The notes: generated by a model from the letters alone, not told the origin. A stretch of DNA of 64,000 bases from Girardinichthys multiradiatus (GCF_021462225.1 NC_061816.1:13541390-13605389), one strand, 5' to 3'; positions 48,466 through 60,833 are shown, numbered from the stretch's first letter. Translations and numbers: made by a program.

Positions 48466-49053
48466 CTAATTAGCTTGGGCTGAAGTTGAGCACAATTGGA
48501 CAGAAATTGAGTGATCACCAGTAATGACTTTTTGTGCCTGTACAAGCTCCACAATCACAGCCTCTACAAAATATATTGAATAATTATTCAATGCTATGTC
48601 TTTTGGTCTGTATAATGAAAAATTCAAACTCTGCCAGATGCATTTGTATTCATCATGATAAAATGGAGATGAACTGTCAAAAATACAAAATAAAGCTAAT
48701 ACCCGAATTCCATTCTTTGTTTTTTCCTGAATGATCGGGAACATATCTGTTTGTTCAACGCCCTGAAAAACTTTTAATAAAATCAAGGTACACCAAACAA
48801 TCATCCAGAGATTGGAATTGGCCAATTTTCCCTTGATCTGTTCTGTTAAACGACTCCAAACATAAATAATAAGTCTGGGTGATTCAAAACTCTTCTCTAT
48901 ATCAATGAACCTGCAGTACATATTTTTTTTTCTTTTTTGTGTGATGGTGCTTGATATAAAAACTAAACAAATCAGAACCTGCAAGTCAGACTTCATAGAA
49001 AAATGGAATCTGCTATTGGCCAAGAAAAGGCTGGTCAGTACATCTGTACACAT
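48466..49053 (-). pseudogene. Probable LINE reverse-transcriptase relic (195-aa frame)
   Basis: The longest open frame in the window outside the clear transposons. Residues about 40-80 (KRKKNMYCRFIDIEKSF then SRLTEQIKGKL) fit RT motif A of many LINEs (KLYC.F.DFEKAFDS..LW.KL...I.GK), with the catalytic Asp retained in FID. GVEQTDMFPI near residue 117 could correspond to the motif B GVRQGDPLSP box, with the key residues changed. LYRPKDIAL further on would be the position of YADDI, with the Asp pair lost. The similarity is by eye and the frame may be open by chance. If correct it is a dead RT of a LINE type different from copies A-C. Confidence 0.45.
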
Positions 49054-49183
49054 AATGCTGGGAAGCAGTAAATAATGTTAAAAGTGATTTATACCCATTC
49101 TATTACCCGCAAACGTGAAAATATTCAGTTTTTAAAACTGGCTCTTGATTTTATGTTTAGGCTATTAAAATCAAACCATTATC

Positions 49184-49469
49184 ATTCATTCATTCATTCG
49201 TTCATCTTCTATACCGCTTATTCCATTGTGGGTCGTGGGGCTCCAGCAGTCTACGGGCGAGAGGCAGAGTACACCTTGAACAGGTCGCCAATCCATCGCA
49301 GGGCAACACAGAGACATACAGGACAAACAACCATGCACACACTCATTCACACCTAAGGGCAATTTAGAGAGACCCAGGTAACATGAAAGACCCCCAGCCA
49401 GAAGTCAAACCCAGGACCTTCTTGCTGCAAGGCAACAGTGCTACCAACTGTGCCACCGTGCAGCCCTGT
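49184..49469 (-). repeat. tRNA-derived SINE, copy 2, with perfect target duplications
   Basis: Full-length SINE read on the minus strand. The head is GGGCTGCACGGTGGCACAG with the A box TGGCACAGTTGG (complement of 49444-49455). The B-box-like GGTTTGACTTC follows (complement of 49401-49411). Then comes the body, and a (GAAT)n tail lies at 49184-49199. It is flanked by perfect 9-bp repeats ACCATTATC at 49175-49183 and 49470-49478, the signature of LINE-driven retroposition. Transcription would be by RNA polymerase III from the internal boxes. Confidence 0.88.
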
Positions 49470-49639
49470 ACCATTATCTACAAAAGCTGTTTTATTACAG
49501 TAATGTTTACGTTTAGAAATGTCGAGCTTAACAGGGGTAAAATAAAATAAATTTTAACATGAGATAAACATAACCTGAATAAATACAAAAAGCAGTTTTT
49601 AAAAGATTTTATTTATTAAAAGGAAAAGAAGCTATTCAA

Positions 49640-50815
49640 AAAAATCTGGACCTGTATAAAGTTTTTACGACTCTTGCTAAGTCATGAATCAACTGTAAAT
49701 AACAAACAAACTTTCGTTGCAAGTTTTCAGAAAGTTAGGTTTGACATCCCTAAGCACACCAGGGCTAGATTACTCCCAGAACAGTAGAATTAGGAAATGA
49801 CTTAAAAAAGATTGTGTCTACAAAGATGAAGTAGGAAAATGATCTCTCAAAGCAGCACATCATTCCTTGATCTAGGAAATCTAAAAAATAGATGAGACAG
49901 TCATTGACATCTATTTGTCTGGAAGGGGTTGCAAAGCTGTTTCTGAGGCTTTAGGACATAATCGAACCAAGGTGAGAGCAATTGTCCACAAATGGAGTAA
50001 AGCATAAAACAGAGGTGAACCCTTTTCAGGAGTAGCAAGCCTTCCAACATTACTCCAAAAAGTCACAAGAGTAACCCAAAAGCACTGCAGACCTCTCTTT
50101 TGTTTAAGGCCAGTGTTCATAATTTAACAATATTAAAGAAACGGGCCAAAAATGGCCTCCACTGGATAAATAAAAGGCAAAAACAACTGCTGACCAAAAA
50201 GAACACAAAACCATTTCACATTTGTCAAAAACATCTTGTTGGTCCCCCAGACTTTTCTGAAAATAAATCTGTGGACTCAACAGACAAAGCTAGAACTTTT
50301 TTGAAGGTCTGTATTAAATGTGGCTCAAAGCTAAATGTTATTACCAAGAGTCAAAAATTGTGGTGGAAAGGTGAATGTCCAGCAGATGGTTTTGTAACCC
50401 AAGTCTGACGTTTACTTAGGTTCTGCAGCACAGTAACGACCTGAGGTGTACCAGACTACTTTTGAATTGCTCAAAATTAGCAAAAGGAAGTTTTGGAATA
50501 GCTCCGAAGTCCGTATTCGATTGAGAGGCATTGGCATGACCTCAAACATGTTCGAAAACCCTCCAGGGTAGCTGAGTTATAGCAGCTTATACATAGAAGA
50601 GTTCACCAAAATTGTTGTCGTCAAGGTTGGCACAACCTTCACATGGTTGTGTCAAGGTTGTGCAACTTAAGTTTAGTGGACATTAAAATTTTCAACTAGG
50701 AGCAGGTTCCTTTTTGTACTTACTCTGGGTATCTGATGTTGAAATTTGTTTTATAGGAAATTTGTAAGTGCAACTAAAGAAATCAATAAGGGGCTAATAC
50801 TTCCTTACCCCCCAG
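49640..50815 (+). pseudogene. Decayed Tc1-like element (plus-strand transposase)
   Basis: Same family as 8603-9556 but in the opposite orientation. Degenerate matches run in order: the 5' region before the ATG (49800-49870), the HTH part (TCTGGAAGGGGTTGCAAAGC at 49917-49936, ATTGTCCACAAATGGAG at 49980-49996), the linker (AAAAAGAACAC near 50194-50205), the first catalytic area (CTGTGGACTCAACAGACAAAGC at 50268-50289, family TLWTDETK), and TGGCATGACCTC at 50532-50543 after the catalytic Glu. A right terminal-like CAATAAGGGGCTAATACTTC lies at 50784-50803. The frame is broken throughout. Confidence 0.7.
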
Positions 50816-53339
50816 TAAATTAAATAAGTTAAGTGAATAAGGTATGAGGCTATTATCCATGATTTATACAAGTCTCAAATTCAATTCATGATGGCCTTGA
50901 AAGGGTCTTACTGAAACTTGCAGAAACCCTCAAGAATGAAGGTTCACCGGCAGTTCGGGATACGTTTTCTGTTGCATACATTTTTTTTTTCTTTTTGCAT
51001 TGACTCCAACATACAAAATAACATCAAAGTTTTGAACCTATTGGACAGTTATACTCCACCCTGATATTCCACACTCACCTTACATGCTCTTAAAGACAAA
51101 CCTGCATATTATACACTGGAAGCCTTAAGCAGGTCAAGCAATCTGGATTCATAGAGTGGTTTTTATTTAGACTTGCTGGGATCTCCATAGAGACCAAAGC
51201 TAAATGTGTTATCAACCTGGCTTCCTCATTTTGACCACATTCATTAGCTAAAGAAAGTCTCTCATTCATCCCACCAAATTGAAAACAGTGCTTCCAGGAG
51301 GAGCATATGCTTTACTTTAGAGGATACTGACCTTATATTTAATTCATTAAATTTTCTTAAAGGTGATTAATTATCACATGAAGGTTAAATTGCCAACAGG
51401 GAGATAAACTTCAACTGTGTGACTCCCACTGTTTTTAAATTAAAGCTCTTATTTCTTAGATGTATCAATAAAAGCTTGAGGGTCAAAGCAGTTCAAATAT
51501 GGTAGCAATGTTTATCAAAAATAAGAGATTTTTTTTCTGTAACTTTTTTGATAATACATCCTATTAGACATGAGATGGACACTAATCCTCTTTAATGCAA
51601 ATATTCAAACAGTTCATTTGTCTGAATCAATATTACTAATGCAATATTCAGTTTATACATCAGTATCCTGTCTTTTGTAATTAGCAGCTTGAATTGCAGA
51701 AATTTTGTCACAACACGTTTGTCATCTAATGAAGATACTTCCTGGTGATAGTTGGGAGGCCAGAACAATTTGGGAGCTCTTTAGGCTGCCGTTCTGTTGC
51801 AAAATGCATTTGTCACCCTGTCAAAGTAAAATGCTGGTATGTAATTTAGCAGTCGGGAGGGAAGTCTAGAAGGATGACAAAAAGTGCAAGCTGCACCTTA
51901 TTATAATATAATGTTGCTATAGTGACAGCATGACTAATATGAAACAAGCTCAGGCTTCAGTATATCGCTCTGATCAGGTCAGATTGATCAATGGAAAACA
52001 CAGAGCTTGAGTTTTGTATGCATTTTTCATTCTGAATATACTTATTAGATAAGCACATGGGGCACTGTGGCAGGTTAAAACCATTCTATACAGAAAACCC
52101 TCTCATCTGCACTCCTAATGTATTGCTAATAAGCTCATGGAAACTTTCCATTTTGATATTGAAATTTAGCAAATTGTGAGAAAAACCTGTGCAAATGTGA
52201 TGCCTTGCGATGCAAGCCTTGTAATTGTCTGATCAGAAAGCTGCAGAAAAAAGGTTATGTAATGGTTTCTAAGAGAGCAGCAGGGTCATGCTTGTCGTAC
52301 TAAGGGTATTTAAATTTGGTGCAATCCAGTGATGTTCAAATAGTCACGGAGGATACCATCTGTGAAGCTGGGAACATGTTAGGTGTCCAATAAAACAATA
52401 GTACAATAAAGTACAATAAAAGCACCAGAAAACTGAAAAATCATCTTTACATAGAGAGTACTATACAAAAGCCACTTGTTTTCTCTAATTACAAAGATCT
52501 TCAGTTTTAGTGATATCCTTACATCCGTTTTCCCTTTCATGAAACCAAGACCATCTCTATAGAGATTTTGGTCAGACCGTAGAAAAATCAATTGAAGGGC
52601 CAAATTTTTCAGGTGCTTTGTTAAAGCTTTGGTGGATGTTTTTTTTCATACAGAAATCCTTTTCAAATACAGCTTCTCTGTTGTACATGTTTGTCTTACT
52701 TTCTTCCTCCACTTACTTAATCAAACACCTTTTCAGTTCTTGAAATTGATTAAAATCATTCTGAGGTTTCACCTATGTATAAATTTGCCAGTGCCAAACT
52801 GAAGTCAATTCAGGCATTAGTAATAAAGTAATACATTGTCTTAAATCAAACCTTAACCTCTATAGTTTTATAGATTTAACTATAACTGGTTGCGATGAAA
52901 AAATCTAAGATAAGATGGAACATATTCCAGCTGATGGTGAGCAAAAGGCACAGCACTTGAACAGAACCAGTCTATTACTGATATACAAAGAAAGTCTAGT
53001 GGTTTCATTAGTGGTTTCTAGTATGGATGATATGGCCGGAGTGGGCAATGTGGCAAAAAAGTCCTATTGAGATTTAACAGTGAATTCACAATCTGGATTT
53101 CTGTCCTGATTTCTGTACATAAAAAATAAAATATAACAGAGTATTTAATCCAAATAGTGTACAATATTGACAATTTGTGGTAAGCTGGCATTAAATAGGT
53201 ACATGCTTATGACCTATGCCCTGTCCTAGTCCACTAAAGTTGGCTATTGTAATGTTAAAAAAGTGTAAAATGATTCAAGGCGTGTGATAACTATGAAAAG
53301 CTTTGCAAATATGTAGGTATAATTAAGTTGCAGCCAGAG
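50816..53339. other. Non-coding stretch, no gene recognised
   Basis: No recognisable exon or repeat. The part 51640-52260 is of more balanced composition and listed separately. Confidence 0.5.
51640..52260. other. Candidate conserved non-coding block
   Basis: About 600 bp of mixed, low-homopolymer sequence with no repeat resemblance and no open frame of note. It includes the self-overlapping GATGCCTTGCGATGCAAGCC near 52199-52218. It is a plausible enhancer-like element; only alignment can tell. Confidence 0.28.
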
Positions 53340-53938
53340 AAAAATGAAGTTAGACTGTTTTGATTTGTGGGTGTTTTGGGGTTTTTGTTGGGTTTTATTC
53401 AGTTAAGGTTTTGAATTGTTCTTCTGTTTGTTTTCCTGGTCATGCTTTAGTTTTTGTATTCATGTTTTGCTTGGTTGTGTATTTGGATTGGGCTTCTGGT
53501 TATGCTTTGGTTTCATGTTTTTCTAGTTAGATTTCTGTTTGTATCCTTGAAGTTCTGTTTTGCCCCTGTCATGTTGTGTTCTGTCAGTTAATTATCTTTA
53601 TCTGGTTCACCTGCTCCAAGCTAATCTGTCTCCTTGCTCCTCCTGGTTTACTCTCCATATATTCACTCCTGTTCAGTTATTCAGGGCGGAAACATTTTTT
53701 CAAACCATGTCTTGTCTTCTGGATCATGCTAATGTGTTTCATGCCAAGCCTATCTTGCCACTCTCCCCATGTCTGCTTTGGCATGTCTTGCCTGCCCGTT
53801 TATTGTTTCTATTTTGTTCCTGCCTCCTCCATGAGTGAGTTTTTGTTTTTTAATTCATTAAATCCCTTTTTTTCACTTACCGTCATGCTGCCTGCTAGTC
53901 TGCATTCTGGGGTCCTCTATCTCGCAAGCCGTAACATA
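53340..53938 (+). repeat. GT-rich non-autonomous repeat, old copy
   Basis: T/G-rich, A-poor strand with repeated GGTTTTG, TTCTGTTTG and CATGTTTTGCTTGG-like phrases. A Pro/Cys-rich C/T part follows, then ATTCATTAAATCCC near 53855-53868, and it ends GGGGTCCTCTATCTCGC..GTAACA. The order of blocks matches the reverse complement of the element at 60992-62884. The 133-aa open frame (53576-53977) is a by-product of the T-rich composition and is not believed to be a gene. Confidence 0.42.
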
Positions 53939-55357
53939 GGCAGCACAAACAAGACAATACATTGGATCACAAACTAAAAGAGGAAGCATCCAAAAGTAAC
54001 TCTTTTCATTTGTTTGTGCTTCAAACAAATATTAAAGCCACCTGGGGTTGATTGTGTGGCTATTGATTTATTTTTGTGTTTTTCTGCTTTCAGAGCTACA
54101 AGCTCCATTTGAAAAGAATGATTTTTTGTTGTTTGAAGCATGGTGCTCCTTAGGATGTCCTTAAGAGAGGAGCAGCACAAGGTAGGGCAATAAACAAAGA
54201 CTGTTATTGTGCCATTTAGTGTTATGACCAATCATCAATCAACCAACATGGTCCTAGAACTCTTCTGGAAGTAGTCAAGTGTTTTTGCACTGATTAGGGT
54301 ATTCAGCTCTAGATAAGAGTGCAGGTCAGGTATTTGCTCAATCATGCCATGAACTAATGCAAATCATTTTATAATTACACTGGTAAAATAAATAACAATG
54401 AAATCAACCTATCTCACATGCATACTAATCTCCTATTGCACCTAGAAATGTATGTGCATTCACAAAAGATTCTCTTAAGTGTTTAAAGTTGTTTGATAAG
54501 AATAACAAATGGCAAATCTCCCCCAAGATGTTATGGTAATTGTAATCAAGAAAATGTATGTGTTGCATGAAATATGTTTTCATCCCTCTTGTCTGGACTT
54601 GTTGTATGTGCGGGTTTTTAAAGTGATCATGATTTCAAATGAGGCTATAGATTACCAACATAGCAGACAAATGTCTGTTAACAGTTATATCTCACCCCAT
54701 TGCTGTGATTAAGCAGTCCCCTTCAGGCAGAGATTACAAACTGCCTGCATTATTGTAATTCCAACAATCACGCATGGTTTATGGCCAGGTTTTCTAAACA
54801 GTGGGCAAGGGGAAAAAACACTACAGGGTACAGGGCTGTTTTTGCTGAATACCCAGTGCTAAAAGAGTGGATTTTTAAATAATCTGTACAGCTCTGGCAA
54901 ACTCAAACCATGATGTTTGTTATGTGGATTAAGGTGATCTAAGATAATCTGTTGTGTTTTTGTGAGTCTTTTGGCCTATGGATTTGCATGTATGTCTTCA
55001 TCTGGGCAGGGCTCAGTGAGGTTTTATTTTTGACTGTGGTGTATCATGATCAGGCTGTAAAGAAAGGAGCAATAAGAAATTGTTCTCTCTACTGTTGCTT
55101 TACTCTTTGAATGAATCGTTTACATTAGGGATGTTCCTATCTGACGCTTGGTATTAGAATGGAATCAAAACAATTATGCAAATAAATGAACAACTATTGA
55201 ACCTTAGTATTAAGAATATACTAAATCAAGCAAACACAGTCTATATAAATTATTGTTTTTAGTATGCATATTTGTAGCATGCAAAGCTGGGCATAGCTTT
55301 GACCGCCATATGGCCCTTTGTATGTATGAAATATGCACCAATTGGCAGTAGTGAGAT
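53939..55357. other. Non-coding stretch, no gene recognised
   Basis: AT-rich unique-looking DNA up to the LINE insertion; nothing recognised. Confidence 0.5.
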
Positions 55358-55364
55358 ATATGTG

Positions 55365-55928
55365 ATTGGCTGCAGTCTACTGTCGCTCCAGGAACTGTAC
55401 ACCTCCAGGACCCTGAAGCGGGCAGGGAAGATTCTGGCTGATCCCTCCCACCCCGGTCACAGACTCTTTGAGACTCTCCCCTCTGGCAGGAGGCTGCGGT
55501 CCATCCGGACCAAAACCTCACGCCACAAGAACAGTTTTTTCCCATCTGCCACCAGCCTGGTTAACAAAGCCCGGAAACCACCCTGACACTGTCCCTTTCC
55601 CCCACACCCCCCCTTTTTTTGCTGACAGGACACCTGTAACCTGTAACTCTATGAGTTACATTAACGCTCAGCATAGACTCCTGCTTTACTTGCACTGCTT
55701 TACTTGCACAATGATCACCTGCACTGTTGTATTGCTCTTGCATCTTATACTGCTCTATATTTACTCTCACTCACTTAAAACTGTGCACATATATTTATAT
55801 TATATTGTAGATATGTTTATACTGTTTAATTTGTACTGTATTGCACCGACTACGCCAAAACAAATTCCTTGTATGTCCAAAAACGTACTTGGCAATAAAG
55901 CTTTTCTGATTCTGATTCTGATTCTGAT
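55365..55928 (+). mobile_element. L2-like LINE copy B, 5'-truncated 3' end
   Basis: Begins inside the ORF2 C-terminus (WLQ-type region, IGCSLLSLQELYTSRTLKR) and continues through the stop, the 3' UTR and AATAAAGC to a CTGATT tandem tail. The C-terminal frame is intact here (LPSGRRLRSIRTKTSRHKN to the end near 55587), unlike copy A, which lost 2 bp at this place. A 7-bp ATATGTG occurs at 55358-55364 and again at 55927-55933 around the tail and may be a target-site duplication. It differs from copy A at only a few positions by eye, so both inserted recently. Confidence 0.9.
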
Positions 55929-56043
55929 ATGTGCTACCCTGGTTGCAATTAGGCCAGAGGACTACTGCAGACATGACAAGAAAGCCATTCACACCTCAAA
56001 TCATCCCCTCTACATCCCATTCAGGAACAAATTCCTCCCATAA

Positions 56044-57647
56044 AGCAACCAACCCACCACCATCAGATCATTTGCCTGCACTAAAGATCTCCGAGGAAGA
56101 GGTAAACAGGCTCTTTCAGCGCATGAAAACAAAGAAAGCTGGAGGACCTGATAACGTCTCCCCATCATGTCTGAAAGCCTGCGCACATCAACTTGCTCCG
56201 ATCCTCACAAGGATCTTCAACAAGTCACTGGAGAAATGTGAGGCCCCTCCTGCCTCAAACGATCCACCATCATCCCGGTTCCCAAGAAACCCACCATTGT
56301 AGGATTAAATGACTACAGGCCTGTAGCCCTGACATCTGTGGTCATGAAGTCCTTTGAGCGGCTGGTGTTGAAGCATCTGAAAGACATCACAGGCCCCCTG
56401 CTGGACCCCCTGCAGTTTGCTTACCGAGCAAACAGGTCAGCAGATGATGCTGTTAACTTAGGTCTACACTACATCCTGCGACACCTCGACCACCCAGGGA
56501 CGTACGCCAGAATCCTGTTTGTAGACTTCAGCTCGGCCTTCAACACTATCATACCAGACATCCTCCACCAGAAGCTCACACAGCTCAACGTCCCAGCCTC
56601 CACTTGTCAGTGGATCAACAGCTTCCTGACAGACCGACAGCAGCAGGTGACTGGGGAGCATCTTCTCCTGATCCCGATCAATAAGTACTGGTGCCCCCCA
56701 GGGGTGTGTTCTATCCCCACTCCTCTTCTCTCTGTACACAAATGATTGCACCTCATCGGACTCGTCCGTGAAACTCCTTAAGTTTGCAGACAACACCACT
56801 GTCATTGGACTGATCCAGGACGGTGATGAGTCTGTATACAGACAGCAGGTGGATCGGCTGGTACACTGGTGCGGTCAGAACTACCTTGAACTGAACCCAC
56901 TTAAGACTGTGGAAATGGTGGTGGACTTTTGGAGAACACCACCCCCATACACCCCCCTCACCATCTTCAACAACACTGTATCGGCCGTGGACCACTTCAG
57001 GTTCTTAGGAACCACCATCTCTGAGGACCTGAGATGGTCTTCACACATAGACACTGTTCGAAAGAAGGCCCAGCAGAGACTGTACTTACTGAGGCAACTC
57101 AAGAAGTTCAACCTTCCACAGGAGCTGCTGGTCATCTTCTACACTGCCATCATTCAGTCTGTCCTGTCTTCATCCATCTCAGTGTGGTTTGGCTCATCCA
57201 CAAAACAGGACAGGTCCAGACTGCAACGAATAATCACGTCTGCAGAGAGAATAATCAGAGCTGACCTTCCCTCCATCCAGGACTTATACAAGTCTAGGGT
57301 CAAGAAAAGAGCTGCCAAAATCTCTGCAGACCCCACACACCCTGAACATAAACTGTTTAGAGTTTTACCTTCAGGCCGCCGCTACAGAGCACTGTTTACT
57401 AAAACCAGCTGCCACAGAGACAGTTTCTTCCCCCAGGCTGTTTCTCTGTTGAACATTCAATAGAGTACAGAACAACAGCATACAGATGTTGCAAATGCAC
57501 CTTTTCTATTAGATATGTGTATATTGTAAATTGTAAATTTGTATATTCTGTAATGCAAAAACAGAACAAAAGAGCAAAGTGTACCAGAGTCAAATTCCTT
57601 GTTTGTATGCACGAACTTGGCCATAAAGCTGATTCTGATTCTGATTC
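56044..57647 (+). mobile_element. L2-like LINE copy C, related but distinct family
   Basis: Starts in the linker before the RT domain (LPALKISEEEVNRLF) and runs to an ATAAAGCTGATTCTGATTC-type tail at 57622-57647. The 3' UTR differs from that of copies A and B, so it is another L2-like family with the same tail type. It lies directly downstream of copy B, with only about 115 bp between them. The exact 5' truncation point is uncertain. Confidence 0.85.
56060..57463 (+). pseudogene. LINE RT pseudogene with frameshifts and FADN in motif C
   Basis: The RT frame is in three pieces. Up to about 56245 it reads LFQRMKTKKAGGPDNVSPSC. From about 56250 to 56650 a second phase covers [13 protein letters not shown] and motif [11 protein letters not shown]. 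From about 56690 to the stop near 57463 a third phase covers motif B (GCVLSPLLF), motif C and the C-terminus RRYRALFTKTSCHRDSFFPQ. Motif C is FADN: codon 56792-56794 is AAC (Asn) where the second catalytic Asp is expected, so the enzyme would be inactive even without the frameshifts. It retains the [16 protein letters not shown] segment in which copy A lost 12 bp. Confidence 0.88.
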
Positions 57648-60600
57648 AGCGTTCGCGACAACAGTGTACAAAAGGGTAAAACTTTAATGTCCATTTTCTG
57701 GTACACAACTTTTAAAGCTTTCTTATAGGCTGTGGACTAACTGAATGAATGACGATTGGATTGCTGGTTCTCCATAATAATTCAAAATAAAAGTTTAATG
57801 ATATTGAAAGCAAACTATGTTTCCAAAGCAGGGGAGAAACCTTTTCTGTAAGTTTTGTCTGCACACAATTAACAGGAGCCACACTGAAACATTTTATGAG
57901 CTGAATATTTACCAATTTTAATACACTGTGAATGTGAATGTGCTAGCATAAGCTTAGCATTTCAGCATATTTCTCTGCATTAAGACACTGTCAAAAAGAA
58001 GGTAACGGTTTAATGAAAAGGGTGTCGTTTGTGTCGAGTGATTTATAGTTTTTAAAACTATAAATTACTTGATAATAAAGCTATGCAAGGTTAGATAAAA
58101 TACAAAGTTCAAGAAAATGGTGAAGTACTGATGCCAGGCCAGGAGTTTGCAACAAAATCCCTATTAACAACATTTCAAAATACAAAGAATGAGCTCTCTG
58201 AGCATTGCTTGTCTTTAAACAATATGTAGAAAAATGATAAACAAAAGAATAAACATGTTAATACACAAAGCATTACCCACTATGACACATGTGACGCATT
58301 CAAAAAGGAAACAAAAAAACATATTTTCTTTGGAAAGCATATTTAAAAGGCATCACTTTTAATAAAAAAAAATCTGCTTGCTGAAGATAGATGCAAAATC
58401 TGAAAAAAAGTGTGATCTGCTATAAGTAGGATTTTGTCTGCAGTGATCTAAACCCTCTCAGATCCGATAAAAAGAAAATAGTTTGGATTTGCAGAAAAAA
58501 CCAGTAGCCATTCTAGTCTAATCTTAATATTAGAAGAACACATATTCAACAAATATCATAGAGGCTGTGTGAATTCTCCTATATATAAACCTTTAGTCTG
58601 TCCCACAGTCATGTTAGCATCAGATGGCTAGTTACATAACAAGTCTCTAATAATTTAACAAAAACACTGTTTCAGTATAATTATTTTAAGCCAAACAGAA
58701 TGTGCCAAGTTTATCAGGGCTAAGTAACTTGTTCTAACTATAAAAAAAAAAAAAAAAAAAACAAAAACCAACAGGATAAAAAAACTGTATTTTAACCATT
58801 TATAAACTGCCTATTTTTATCTGGCTAACCTTAAAAAAAAAAAAATCCTACCAGATATTCAGAATTTACTTTAACTTTAATGTAACTTTACTTACATTAC
58901 TGTTAAGAGGTTTCTACACTGTACCTGGCATGTATTATGTGCACTGTTTTCTAGCCCTTATTAACTCATCTGAATCTAGCATTACGTCTACCGACGACAT
59001 ACCCAGCGTCAAAGGGCCGGCCTGGGGGGCCGGGCCCGCCGATTCAGGTATCTTGGCCCACACAAGACAGATTACATCCCCTGTGTAAGTTGCAAATATG
59101 CAATGTATCACCCAAGACAACCAGCAGAGGGTGCTGCAGGTTATTAAATGGGACTTTGGAGGCAAGAATGTAGCTGTGTAAAACTGAAATATCTGTTCGG
59201 TTTACCAAGATATCACTTAATTGCAAAAATGCTCATCGTGTTTGGAAATGTCCGCTCCCACTGCGCAAACAGCCAGCTTGCCTCGCCAGCTGTTAGCTGA
59301 CTGGGCACTCGAGGGTAGCTGGACCAGGGGAGGACACCTGTAACCCGGCCCATTGTTTTTATACCCCCACTGGGTTTCACCAGTGACTGTAAGTTAAACA
59401 CATAACTCAGTCAGATGATATCTAATGTTAATGTTTGGTTTATTTGTTATGCTGTACAAAAAAATGGATTTAAACTTGGTTCAGAAAGTTACTATGTTAG
59501 TGTTTAAGTTGTTAAAAGTTTTACCAATAAATGAAGTGGTATTTGTCATCAATATACTTTATTTAGTGTTTTTTTGTTTTTTATATCTATGAACACAAAA
59601 GTTATTTAAAATATTTTAAATGGCACATTATTGACCAAGAATAAAATTAAAAGATAATAAGACAAGAACATTTTAAACAAAACAAGCTTATAAGCCATCA
59701 GGAATATATAAAGGGGTAAATAAAAACCATATGCAGTTATATACAGTGGAGACAGTGGGTTAACCTTCGGGCTCCATCTTTACAGCTTCCCAGCTCTGTG
59801 CTTTATGCTGTCACAGTTGCTAGGCGACAGAAATTAGCCACAGCCCCCCCCCCCCCAGCTAAATTCGTCTGGAACCGGGTATGACCAATAACTCTGTATT
59901 TTACTCAGAATTCTAACTTCATTGATCATAGCAATAAAAGCATATTAAATGTGATATGAAAATGCCAGAAAATATTTGAAGTCACACTTAATTTGATTAA
60001 ATGTTTGTGTCTTTCACCATGGAAACACCCGATGATCATTGAATATTTAACATTATATTTTAATGTGAGAAATAGACAATAGTATTTTTAAGGATTTTGT
60101 TGTGCAATTTTGATGTATTGAAATATTTCGAGTTGTATCTAGAAGGTTACATTTTAAAAAGATTAATTAATCATTTTTGAAGATCTTAAACACTCTTTGC
60201 AGCCAGAAAGAGGGTGAAGTACTGTTAATTGCTTTGAGTGTTCTAGCATCCCACAATTCACATCGTAAACATATTTTAAATTTTGTACAAATGTTCATCT
60301 TCCGACTGAATTTTACGATAAACCTCTTTGACTACTAGCACCGTCTTGACTAAATTTAAATTACACGTCTGCTAAACTTTCACTTTTAGATTAAAAAACT
60401 TAAATTGAGCTTAGACATCAATAGGAAATAAAGACGGCATTCAGTATTTTGAACTCAAAAATGTTCAGTGGCATAACACTACACAATACATTAACAGAGA
60501 AATCTTAACATATATTATACAAGCTACACTGAATTGCAGCAGAACACATATGCTGAAAAACACATTACATCATCCATCACAGCTTTCCATCACCTACATA

Positions 60601-60833
60601 ATAGGATACTCATTAACCTTTTCATAAATGAAGATTTATGACCAATTGCCACATTGGATTGGTGCAGATCACTGATCACTAAAAGCTGATGGATTTCTGG
60701 TATTCATTAACAAAACCAACTTTACTTCAATACTGTCTTTCACATGTTGACTTAAGCACTCTATGTGCAAATTGTTATCAAGCACTTTTACACAGATTAC
60801 GCTTTTTCCCAATGGTGTATAGTAAAACATTAT
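57648..60833. other. Non-coding stretch, no gene recognised
   Basis: AT-rich with a poly(A) run at 58742-58760 and another near 58831-58845. A palindrome lies at 58037-58069, and a GC-rich spot near 59010-59045 (GGGCCGGCCTGGGGGGCCGG) may belong to an old DNA transposon. A 13-base C run lies at 59844-59856. No recognisable exon. Confidence 0.5.
58037..58069. repeat. AT-rich palindrome
   Basis: The 12-bp arms ATTTATAGTTTT (58041-58052) and AAAACTATAAAT (58054-58065) are perfectly reverse-complementary around one base. They extend outward by a few more pairs with one mismatch. Such sites can form cruciforms; function unknown. Confidence 0.85.

Noticed and set aside
49401..49469. Functional tRNA gene in the SINE head
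   Set aside because: A and B boxes are present but the sequence does not fold into a full cloverleaf and continues into a SINE body with tail and target duplications.
53576..53977. 133-aa open frame with apparent membrane segments
   Set aside because: Hydrophobic residues come from the T-rich repeat strand (Phe, Leu, Cys codons); the block matches another repeat copy in reverse.
59000..59060. CpG island or promoter
   Set aside because: Only about 50 bp are GC-rich (mostly GGCC runs, few CpG), more like part of an old DNA transposon than a promoter.
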